Below are positions 28,401-40,400 of a stretch of 64,000 nt of DNA, piece after piece. This DNA comes from Tenebrio molitor. Taxonomy: Eukaryota > Arthropoda > Insecta > Coleoptera > Tenebrionidae. Both the position numbers and the translations under genes were made by a program. Numbering within the stretch: the first letter of the stretch is position 1; every line of letters starts with the position of its first letter. Under the pieces are notes generated by a model, which did no database searches, was not told the DNA's origin, and saw only the letters and a program-made list of their open reading frames with translations. The stretch covers positions 1,736,001-1,800,000 of the forward strand of contig NC_091050.1 in assembly GCF_963966145.1 (NCBI RefSeq), given 5' to 3'.

Positions 28401-31400
28401 TTCCTTGAAGGTACTATCGGCGCCATCGAAATGTGAACGCCAAATTTTCCTAGTGTGTGTTGTAGCATCAATCATAGGCGTGCGTTAATGTGTCAGATTT
28501 GTGACAATTTTCACAAACATAATTTGTCAACAGATTTAATTTCTTTTTAAACAATATACATGCCACGACACTTGACCGATATGGGAAAAGCGAGGGCTGT
28601 TGCCAAACTCGAGGAAAATTGTAAAATTGTAATAGAAAGTTATAGGTAATATGTAGAAATCTTTTCTTAACTTTCATACATATAGTACGCCACTGAACAA
28701 AGTTTTATTTAATGTAGAACAAAACAGAAGACGTTTCTATGGCACCAGAAATTCGTTCACATTTCGTTGGCGCCGATAGTACGTCACTTAGGGATGTGGT
28801 AGAGTGCTGGAAATATACGCAATTTAAAAATATAAAAAAGGCAACGTTGTAACCTGAGAATTACCTCTACCCAGAAATACGTAATAGCATTATTGTATTA
28901 TTGAATACCTAGGCAACCATTTTGACAACAATCAAACACTTCAACAAAAATTATTTTATTAAAATAAATCTTCAAAATGTTGCCCATTTGCGTCTAAACA
29001 TGCGTTGGCTCTTTTAACGATGTTGCCGTGAACTCGCTCAAGCATTTCAGGAGTCACCGTAGAAGTAGATATTGAATTTTTTAAACTATTTTTCAGTACT
29101 CCGTAACACTTCTAGATGACGCACCTTCAAAGAAAGGTGGTACTTTTGGGACAGCCTGTATAGTGCAAATTAGATGTTAAAATTAAAATATTTGATGCGA
29201 GAATCCTGAGAGGGTAATAAATCATGGATACTGATTCGGCCCTCGACTCAACCAAATTTAAATCTACTTGAAGATGATGTCTGTGGTGAGATTTGACAGT
29301 GCGGTTGTTACGTCGACTGCGAAAACGGTTGAAAAAAATTCAAAAATTTGCCAATACCGCATTTGCAAACGATGACAAAACAAAATCGATTCGTAGATTG
29401 ATTCATGCTCGCTTGGATTGGCACCGCTTGTCACCATAAAATTAGGTCGGACCTGTTAACATCATCTTCGAATCCATTTGTTGAAATTCAAGAAATAAAA
29501 TACCAACAATGATCTTCTAAACGATACATGATAATTAATACCTAACTCTTTTGCCACGACATAATTTTACATTTTTTATTTCAGATTTTGAATGTCCAGG
29601 CCGGATCAAGACACAAAATTTCGTTCACGTGAATGATTTGATGAAGAAGTAGTAGAAGCAGGTTTGGCAGAATCCGAGGGTCATCTACCAAATCAATCAT
29701 GAATCACTATTCATTTTGTATTATTTTCTATAATTATCAATGTAAATGGCTTGCCGTGAAATAAACTACATATGTATTACTATTGTACACGTCTCAGATA
29801 CCGTGGAAGCAAGATGGAGCAACTGCCGACACGACCACGGTCACAGTGCAGCTCCTGGAACACATTTCCTCAAATCTGCCAGATCCCAGACGTTTTTATT
29901 TAATTCTGTATTTTTTTAGTAGTTCCGCACAATATTCAAGACTTTATTTTCCCGTTGAGAGTAATTTTGGTTTGTCTCCACATCGGAAGAAAGAAACGAA
30001 ATGAACCACTTTCCTGCGTACGTATTGGGCATCGGTATCACCACCATGATGCGTAATCACTAATCACTCATCCGATCGATCGACGTTATTATCTGATCAC
30101 GATAAACAATAATTATGACGTGGAGCGATTAGCAAACACAAAAGTCATGTTTCTGCTTTACCGAACCGTGAAGCAAACGCGATCCTGAAGGACCAGCCGA
30201 CCGTCCTCTCGCTACGCACGAATCCTGCGAAAATAACCATTTCGCGAAAATGACGCGTCCCTTGTTGTCACGTCCACTTTTATGAATTGTCCAAATAGCA
30301 ACTATTGCAAACGCAAATACTCGTAGACTGACGCATCGTCGGATATTATTTTTATTCGATATTACCGCTTGCAGTGGGCAACAGATCGATGCATCAATCA
30401 CGCTCGGAAATAGAGCTACGGGAGGAGGCGGCTTTAAAACGAAGCGACGCCGCCCCCCAAAACGTGGTCGGTACGAAAAATTTAATATGTAATTTCAAAC
30501 ACAAATTCTCGGTTTACCGCAAACAGTAATTTACAATGTAAAATTCCCCCGTTTCCGCGAACCAGCGTGGACATGTTTACGGTACGTCGCAGCCTTTGCG
30601 GTAGTACACGTGCGAATTTGCATGCAACTACTTCTCGGGTTCGCACCACGCGTCGCCCCGGAACGTCAGTTTCAGCAAAACGTGACGCTGCATTTTTTCC
30701 AACTCGAAATTTATCTTATCCTGCACCAGATACTCCAACTTGTTGAATCCGCTAGAAACTTCTTTGATTTCGATAGAGATCAGCGAGAAGATTTCGCTTG
30801 ATTTTTTCGAAGGAATATGTACAATGCCCGCTGCGCTCGACTGTGTCTACTTCCCACTTGTGAAAAAAGTATTGCTCTGCACACCTGTTGCGTGTTTTTT
30901 TTTTTTTTACTCGCTCTGTAGAACAAACCTTCATAATTCACTTTCAGGTCGACTTTTTCCCAATTCATCACTGTAAAATGTCGCGACAATTCCTCCCAAC
31001 ACTGACAAATTCTCCTCTAATCTCAAACACCTTGTAACACATTTATCACTTAATTGTTCGCCGTTCCTAACCACCTCCAACCTCTTCGCTACACTTTATC
31101 AAAGCTAAATTTAAATAATTCGTATGTAAATTTGGAGTGCTGACCCACTTTCCAAAAATTAATCACACGAAAAACTCCCAAACACCAATGACAGAAAAAA
31201 ATATCACAACAATAATCGTCGCCCGACCGGCTAATTATTATTAATTTCGATGGATCGATAACCGAACCGATAAGGATTCGACGGCGACAACTGAAACGAA
31301 AAGAAATACATAATTACATGATTCGAATCCTTGACGGATCAGATGTCCGTCAGCCGCTATTGTTTTGTTTTTCTTGTATTTTTCGATGCGTTACGCAAAA

Positions 31401-34400
31401 ACGTTTCGTAATCCTGTGCCCATCTCTAATTAGTAATTATCGATGGGAACGGACGTCACGCCACCACCGGCAGCACACACCTCTGCGAGAACACTCCAAC
31501 ACAATTAGGCAGGATCCCGAGGGATTAACCATGAGTCACTCCAGTTACGCTCCGATAAGCTCTTTGACCAACAACTGCGAATCCCACATTTCGCTGACTC
31601 CTTCGTGTCACAAAAAAAAACTGCTTGCACTCTTTTTGCTGAGAAAATTGATTCATCTCGAGCGGTGCCAAATCAGGTGAACTTGGTGGATCCGAGAGCG
31701 AGATCTCGACATTCTCAGAGGACAATCGGTTTCGTGGAAACCTTGGGCACCGATCGAGCCTCCACATCCTTACGGTACGTGCGTGCAAGGTAAAATCCAA
31801 ACTCTACAGGGTGACTCAAAATTCTTTTCGGAAGAAATACCGGACGAGTATGCCGGTCAAGGTGAGCCGGTTGGCACCGAAAACCATCGCGGATTGAAAT
31901 AGATCTGTTTGAAGAAGCGCAGCTCTGCCATGTCGAAAATGCAAATTGATGAGTGCGGATGTCAGTCGATGTCCTGGTTGACCTTCGCGGCATTTTATCG
32001 GTCACGTGGTGGACACCGGGCCGAATGATCGATCTCGTTCTTCGACAACTGTTTTTTTTTACCTTGTCGTTTCCGATTTACAACTCGTAATCTCTCTAAA
32101 TGTTTGCGTTCGTTTTTACGACGTTTTTTAATCCTGCTTAGTGGATTACCGATGTTTTTGGTCCTTCAAACACATCGATAATTATGTATGTACTAATTTT
32201 CCTCCGACTAATAATAGTAAATAAATCCGGCCTCAATGTCATACCCCTTTTTAACAGTAATAATAATGATAGTAAACTGATTATGAACCAGTTAGTTCAA
32301 ACCAGGATCGCAGACATTTAATACCTACAAGCTTTTGACACACAGTAACATTTCTTCGGACCACGCCCCTCGACTTAAGTCGCATAATATTATCGTTTTT
32401 GTATGAATTATGCTACCATTAAATGTCATTTTATTGTTGGCTTAATTGCACAATTTGCAAATTGTATCGTATTTCGGGTTGGACCGTTTGTTAAAAAAAT
32501 TTCACATCCGCTGCCGCGTTCTAATAACGAGTTCGGCACCAAAAAAAAAAATGAATGTGTTATCGAACACGCCAATAATAATTTCGACGATCGTTTGATG
32601 TTATTTATTATCAATTTTTGCAACGAGCAAATAAGATTAAACCGAACGCGAGCGAGGCCGTTCGTTTGAGAGGCGAACATTTTGGCGAACGTTCAGTCAA
32701 AATTGAAAAATTTTGCTTTTAAAGTGAGTGACAAATGAATGCTTCGTTGGAGAAAAAATTCCACCGAGGAGCAATTTCTTTGACACGAGGATCGCAGCGC
32801 AACCAAATTATTTTCATTTCAACAAAAAACAATTCGAAATAATTAAAATAAACACACTTCTGTTACGTTTTGACGATAATTTAACATTAACAAAAATTAG
32901 AGATGTCGAGTTGGTCTTCAATCTACTGATCTGAATTTAATGCAAAGTCCCAATCAAAATCTACCTTTATCAAAAGAAGAGGGCATTTGGAAAAGGAAAA
33001 TAGGAGTATAATAGTATATTATATTATAATTTATAAGTGATAGAAATGCATCATTATACGCGTTTCATAATGGCATTTCGATCACGTGTGATATACGACG
33101 TTTTATCTTACAAGTGCAACTATTGCAAAAAATCCAAGAAATGAAGTTTCATTCAAGTAAAATGATAGCTGTCAAATTTAGTCACTTGTGAGTATTTTAT
33201 GTCAAGTTAAATGGCAGCTGTCAAATTTACTCACTAGTGAGTACTTTTCTCACTTGTGATTAAAATTTGACTTCTGTCACCGAAAACGATGGTCTAAGGT
33301 AGTTCAAAAACTCCACCTGTAAGATAAAATAAATTTTTAAACTGTCAGAATAGTGTCAAATTTCTATGACAATAATCAAAGGCAAAATGACAATACAGTG
33401 TTTTTCTTTTGCTTTTCTCCTTTTGTCAAATGTGTTTCACGATTTGTCAAATGACTTTCCAATTTTTTAAATGTCAAAATGATATATCAAATGAAATTCC
33501 CCTTTTCTCAAATCACTTTCACTTTATACAAAATGCTTTTCTTATTAATTTAATTGATTTGGATAATTTTTTTTTAAGTAAACAAAAACTCTATTTTATC
33601 TTTAATATTATAAATACAAATAACAATAATACATAACATATCTAATATAATACAATAATGCATAATACAAACATACAAATTGTCGCATGTATGTACGTTC
33701 AACACATGAAACATATCTGCATGATTGCCATCGACGAAATGAGATACATACATAGGTACATAATGAATTCAAAATGTGTTGAACGTACATGCGACAATTT
33801 TCCGGACTTATATTTTCAGAAGCTGTATGAACTGCTTCGTATAATTCATTTTCGTTTGTTGACTGGGCTCTTTTTATTAACTGTTTCCACTGATTAAATA
33901 GTTCCTCTATGGGGTTTAAAAAGGGACTGTAAGGAGGTAGAAATACTGCAAAGTGGCCATGAGCTTCAATGAGAGTTACTACTTCTTCACTCCTATGAAA
34001 CCGCACGTTATCCATAACGAAATGAGCTCCTTGCACAGCGTCATTATTTAGATGATTAATCAAGGACGTTATAAATTCCGAAAAATGATCGATATTATAT
34101 GGTCTATCTTGAACTTGAAACAAATATAAAGAATTGTCATTCATCGCTGCAGCAATGGAATAGTTGCGTCCTCTTAGTTGAGCTTAACTTTCGATGCTCG
34201 TGTATTTCTTACTGATCTTCCATATGAAACTCGAGAATTTACTTGAATTCCATACTCATCAATGAAGAAAATTTTATCCCTTTCAAGCATAATTCTATTA
34301 TACTGAACTGCATAATCAAAGCGAGCTTGAATGGTATCAGGTGTGTTTCTTCTCTCAGGAACGAATGAAATTCTTTTAACTGAATAATGAAAATTCTGAA

Positions 34401-37400
34401 CGGCTCTGTTGACTGTAGATAATGAAATTTGATTAATATTTGGCCACTGGGTTAAACACTTTGTTTTCAGTTGCTGAAGAGTTAAGGAGCAATCTTCATC
34501 CACCCAGTCACAAATCTGTTCCTTTTGAGCATCAGATAGTTTTTGTTGTCGATGCCCAGCACTTTTTTTGGTAGTATTTTGAGTCCTTCTGTATGTGGAA
34601 TAAATTTTCCTCACTGTGTTTGGTAGTACATTAAATTGGTGCCCTACATTATTTGCTGTTGTACCGTTATTCATGGAATTTATTATCAACCCACGTATTT
34701 CATCACTTATTTTATTATTCCTTCGTCTCTGACGATGATCCATATCAATTGTAATTATATTAACTGTAATTATCGCAACGTGAAAGTTAATTGACAAATC
34801 GAGAAATATATTTGACAAAAAAGGAATTTGTTCTAAAAATCATCGCTTACTAGCAAAATAAGTGGGAAAATCAATTAAGACATTGTGAAACACAATTGAC
34901 AAAAGGAGAAAAGCAAAAGAAAAACACTGTAAAGCTTGAACTACATCGAATTTTTCAAAACTAAGAGAAATTTGATGTCCCACTTTTTATCCCGGCAATA
35001 GTACATTTAATCGAACCATGAACAATGGCAGAATATATCGTCCAAAGATACTTAGACAACATTAAAAAAAAAGTGTACACAACAATTTATTTCATCATAC
35101 TGACGAATATGTAATATCGTCGCCTATCGCCGGCAATTAAATTTATTATTCTGTAATCGTTTATTATTGCAACTCGTCCAAAAATAAAATTATTAATAAA
35201 CCAAAACATCGAATATTTCCGAAAAAATAACATCCAAAAAATAAAAACAATACTGTTCGAGAAGCAGAGCAGAAACGGGATCGTGTCGCAACGTTGCGAA
35301 GACCTTGCCGACGTCGGTCGCAACCGCAAAAAAAAATTACGATTCATCTGATCGTCGAAGAGATTTCTGCGACCACGAACGCACCGGAAAAAAACACTCG
35401 AAATTCCGGAGTCAGCGTGATCAAGGACTTTTCTCGAACGTGACCGATGCCAACGGAATGCACCTGTTAATCATCATCCAAAATTTCGATTGCACCGTGT
35501 TGCAACATCTCGCCTAAAACAACGCCAACAGGGAATTGTTCCGGGAAAAGTTGAAGGTCTTTACGATGAGTCAAGTTCAATCGATACGATTAGTACGCAC
35601 TTTGACAATGCAGCGGTAAAGAGAGAAATGGCTTGAAAAAAGAACCAGGTATGTCACATTGTTGCGAGAACATGAATTTTAAAAGTTGAAAAAAATTGAA
35701 AAAACATTAAAAAGACCAACAGACTAATAAAAAAAAGAGAAGTTGCAGCTTGCAGCAACAACAATTTGTAAAAGAAATACTGAGGAATGATTCTCTGTTT
35801 GTCATAATGTCATTTAATCGATGGTTTTTCCTTTCATGTGGTATGATTTAAACCACACAACTATCCAAATCTTCAGCCTATTGAAATTATAGACATAATA
35901 TATTTATAGAAATGTTGATGAAACACAAAAACTAGTACAAACATTTCGTCAACATCTTTCGAATCATTAATATTTTCTAAAATAAGAAAAACAGAAACAA
36001 CAAATACTGCGTGGTACTCTTTCGAATGCATTTATGATCCTTTGAACAATAATAATCGGTCAGCCTGTGGGATTATCTTTCTTCTGCTGCCTTCCTGTAA
36101 TTTTTATTAACTAAATCACAATTTTCTTGTGTTTGTGGAGTTTTATTAAGCTCTTTTGAGACACACTTAAGTCACACAACTAATGAAGTATTCGACAACA
36201 CCAAACTGCAAATAAAGAAGTACGGCAAGAATCAATTTTAGTTCCTTTGCTGTTTCGTAAATGCGTGATCTAGAACAAAATTCTCGAAAAGAATCGCTCC
36301 TTCGCAAGGATCAGTTTTAGTTCCTCTGTTCACCATTATAGGCACAGTGAGATCAATAAAGAACCGAATGATTTGTTTTCAATCGATAACGTCAAACCGA
36401 CAACGTGTCAAATAAATGTCAATTAGACATGAGGAAAAAAGTTCGTGGGCTGCTGCGATCAGATTATTTATTGATAATGATCTAAAAAAAAAGAGTAACC
36501 AAGATATTCGCTTCTTATAGCAATTCGAGATCACACTACAAGAACTTCTCTTAAAAAAATATAAATATGTAAATATCTGGTAGCTGTTTTTGATATGCAG
36601 TTGCCAAAAACAAATTGTACATAGGTATCGAGCGTTCAAATGAAATCCTGGGCTGGAAAGGCGTTGGAAACCGTCAATTGTTGTGCTTTTTTACAGCGCA
36701 AATTAATTGGAGCATGTTGACAGCTAACCTAAAATTTACACAATTTACAGCCAAAAAATCTTTCTTTTTTTAATTTTTCTTTGCAATGTTTTACATTAAA
36801 AATCAGGGAATAACTTAACACCCTTTGCTCAAAACAATTTTCAATTATGTCCCGATTAAACATAAACAAATGTCATTCGTGTCAAACAGCGGGAAATTCA
36901 AACTTTACACTGTTCTAAACGGTTTACTTTTTCCAACGCCTAGTCAGCCCAGGATTTCATTTGAACGCGCGATATATTGAGTTTCTGAAAAAAGATCTAG
37001 TCACTACCGTCACTGTCGTCAAGTTCAACCTCCAATTTGTGATCAAGTCGTCTTTACTTTTTGTTTTGTACTTCGTTTCTGTTTAAAAGCCCTGACACAA
37101 ACTTTACGGTTTGTCACTTGGCTAAACGTAACATATTATGCTCGACATGCGTCCGCAAAATCAGCTGCACGTGTGTTAAAAAAAAGTGTAGGGTGTTGAA
37201 CAACAGGAATGAAAACAAACTGACTCTGTCGTGCGAAATCAACATTTTCTCTTCTTTTAAATAAATTCACAATCGATTCCGTTAATCGTTCAAATTAATC
37301 AATAAGTTCAAAGAAAAAAAAATTCTCCGAATATAAACAACTATTGTTGCGAGGAATTACGCAGAAACGTGCGGCTGGGCTGAAAGCTAAAAAAATCTTT

Positions 37401-40400
37401 GTGAGAAACTGTCGCAAAAATTGTGATTCACAAAAAAATCTGATTTTTAAAAATTAAAAAAAAAAAAAATTGACGCGTACGGTTTTTGTGCAAGAAAAAT
37501 TGTTGTAACCGGACAAAGTGTGCTTTTAAAAATCTGATCAAGACTTTTTGCCAAAAACAAAAGTTTTAACAAGGTTTTAATGGATTTGGAGTGTTTTCTG
37601 TCAAGTAACGCAACAGACCAGAACCTACCTCTCCAACATCAAGTAATTGGATCAATTTATTTATCAACACGTATTGTACAAATTTCCGATGATGATTCAC
37701 TGCACCGATCAAGAAACGCAAACACAAACGACGATCAGGTGACTTGACAAGTTTTCCTCGTACTCACCAGAAAAGAAATTGTAAATAACAACGTGCAGAC
37801 AACAATTCGCCGACTGCAACAAACACAAACGAAACAAAGTTTGTTTCGTTACCTATTTTTAGAAAAGACCAACAACAACAAACACGGAGCAATCGACTTA
37901 CCGATTCTCCCCGGGTTATTTATAGAGAGAAAAATTTCACTTCGACGAATCGAATTTGCGACGATTCACTTTGTCGATCGGGAGTATCGAGGATCGCGAG
38001 TGCCTCGTTAAAGATTCACGAAAGAAGAGCGACCGAAAATGTGGAACGGGTGCGTACAAATCAATCTAAACAAAGACGATACACCTAGGTTCAAGGTTAG
38101 AATGGAAACAATTAGGTCATTGTGAATTAGCAAGCGTTCGGTGATATCTGAACGGGGTACGCCTCAACACGGAGTTGCGACCGGTGTGTAATTTAACGCG
38201 ATGTCCAGTACGCCGTAACTGATCATAGATTTGTTGAATGTGAGATTTGGAACGGTTATTTGCGCAACATGGCGTATGAAGCACTAGTTTTCCATATGTG
38301 GGAAGTATACACGCGCGAACGCAGCGAAGACGAAAAGTGGTTCACGCGCAAGGTGCGGACCCAATTTTTCAACATAATTAATGAACCACAGTAGGTTTCC
38401 CTTTAAAAAATTGGAACCTTCAACTCTTTACGAATTGGTAAATAGCGTGCGATAAAAAAAAAAACGAACAAGCCACGACAATAGTGGTTTAGTTGGCAAC
38501 CCTAGATCGTATTGCTGTTGTCAAAGAGACATATTTAGGTCGTCTAACCTTAAATAGAGAAACTTGACGGTTGTCAAATTCTGCGATATTTAAACTAGCA
38601 TAGTTTACTAGTTTTTTTGTGATCGCACGGTATTTTGAAAATTACAGTTTTTTTCTCTCCTCGATTAATAACAAGATTACAAAAAAACTACACAAAAAAA
38701 GCTATTAGCTTATGAATGCAATTCTTTTGCTTTGTTCCAGAAAGACAATTTGAGCAGTCCCGCAGCTCACTCATTGTGGACCTCTATTGTCTACGATCCG
38801 TGCTTCAATTCTCTATTGTATAGTGATGCCACATAAAATTTTTATTCGGATATTATGCTCATTATTTTTTATCTTCCAAACAGATAAGAAAATTCGAGGC
38901 AACGGTTTTGTTCGATGTTATCCCACACATGTTGGTTCAATTTGATCTACGAAAGAAGTCATCGCTGGTGCTGAATAGTTTAATTAAACCTGAACGCACT
39001 TCACACACTTTCTGCTTTGAAAATATTTTACCGGAAGCAGATGTTTTCGTTTCTTATAATTATCTTCTGACATTTCTGTTGTCACCAAGTCGAGAAACAA
39101 AAGAACCAAATGCTTGAAGTGCTTGAAAGTTCGCCAGTCAATATCCACTTTTTCCAATTCTTCTATCGTGAGTATTACTAATATCAAAAACGTAGTAAAC
39201 TTGAAAAATTGATGATAAATGACAAATGACAGGAAATATGACAGATGAACCACGAAGATAAAATGGGATCGATAGCCGCCTTGTGGAAGACTCCACGGAG
39301 AAAAACAACATCTACAAGATAAAGAATACACGACTTCCACGTTTGCAATAGTATATTAAAGAACGAGTTTTATAAGGGTTGATTTGGCGCACGAGTCCCA
39401 GGTGTAGAAAACAACCCGTAGGGGAGTTTTCTATGGGACGAGTGCGCCAATGGCAGTTTTTTGAGTTTAATTGCCAGACAACAAAACTCGAATTATGAAT
39501 GTCAAGTTTACTTCGACCCAAAAAAAAAAGCTTGAGTGTAATTCGGTAAGACAATTTAATGAATACGTAAATCACTATGATGCAGACCTACTAGAATCAG
39601 ACGCTTTCAAAAGTTAGGTTCCGTTTTGTCGCTGGAAAAGTTAGGGCAAACTTTTTTCGCTGTCAGAATGACAAAAACACCGCTGCTTATGGGATTTTTT
39701 GTGTATGAATTAAATTGTCAAGTGAAAAAAACAACCAGGCAGTAATTCTACTGATGTTTGTGGAGTTACAGAGCGACCCCTCACCTTCTCGGTAACCAGT
39801 AGAAATGATAGCAGAGCAAGCACACTTGCCGTTACTGTTCCGGGGAAACGAGAATTTCGCGAAAAAGCTAAAGCGACACAATTGAAAAAATGTAGGGAGG
39901 TTCGTTCCAAAAACGGATGACGGAAAGATGTGTCAAAAATATGTTAAAATTATATTTCGTGTTAAAAAGGAGGCAACTAGCGGACGGATCTTGGATAACT
40001 TCCTCCTTTGGCAAAGATTCTTAGCTCATTCTGTAGTACTAGTTATTTTTTGTGGTAGCTACGACGTTGTACTCGTAATGCCACCATTGTTGTACAATGT
40101 TATGTGCAGAACAAACTGCAGATAATTGGTAACCAAGCAGAAGACTCCAGTTCTTAGTATCTTTGATATTCGGGGAGGACCTCGAAAATGTAAAATTGTA
40201 CGACTTACCGGTCATGTAGTGCAGCAGGAGCGCACAGATGGGATAGATGGTGGGACTGTAGACGATATCCGGACAGGAGTAGCCCAACACCGAGACGACC
40301 CTGTCGGCGACGCTGCGTCCCTTATGCGTCAAATAATACAATTGGCAGTGGGATGGTTCGACGAACGGCGGCAAGCTGATCGGTTTGTCTGGCAATTCGG

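Larger units (their letters stand above)
33396..34929 (-). mobile_element. Tc1/mariner-superfamily (DD34E) transposon, nearly complete
   Basis: A 1534-bp element flanked by TA on both sides (33394-33395, 34930-34931). Its ends start CAGTGTTTTTCTTTTGCT and match as inverted repeats over 45 positions with one mismatch (first 34 perfect). The transposase is on the minus strand (34743 to about 33700) and is split by one frameshift near 34180. The well-preserved ends and single frame break suggest a recent copy. It lies in sky intron 1. Confidence 0.93.
22989..40208 (-). other. sky: sky intron 1 (17 kb)
   Basis: Contains mariner relics (24800-25016, 26943-27607, 31525-31800), the nested elements 28377-29158, the DD34E transposon, MITE family A copy 1, tandem repeats and an unassigned open frame at 38197-38394. 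The rest is AT-rich with nothing recognisable. Confidence 0.85.

Noticed and set aside
29215..29460. Possible further transposase relic (RPSTQPNLNLLEDD)
   Set aside because: Resembles a SPDLNPLDF block only loosely, and the rest does not read as a transposase.
31805..32040. Mariner end (TACAGGGTGACTCAAAA) as the edge of a complete element
   Set aside because: No matching inverted end was found on either side, so no element was drawn.
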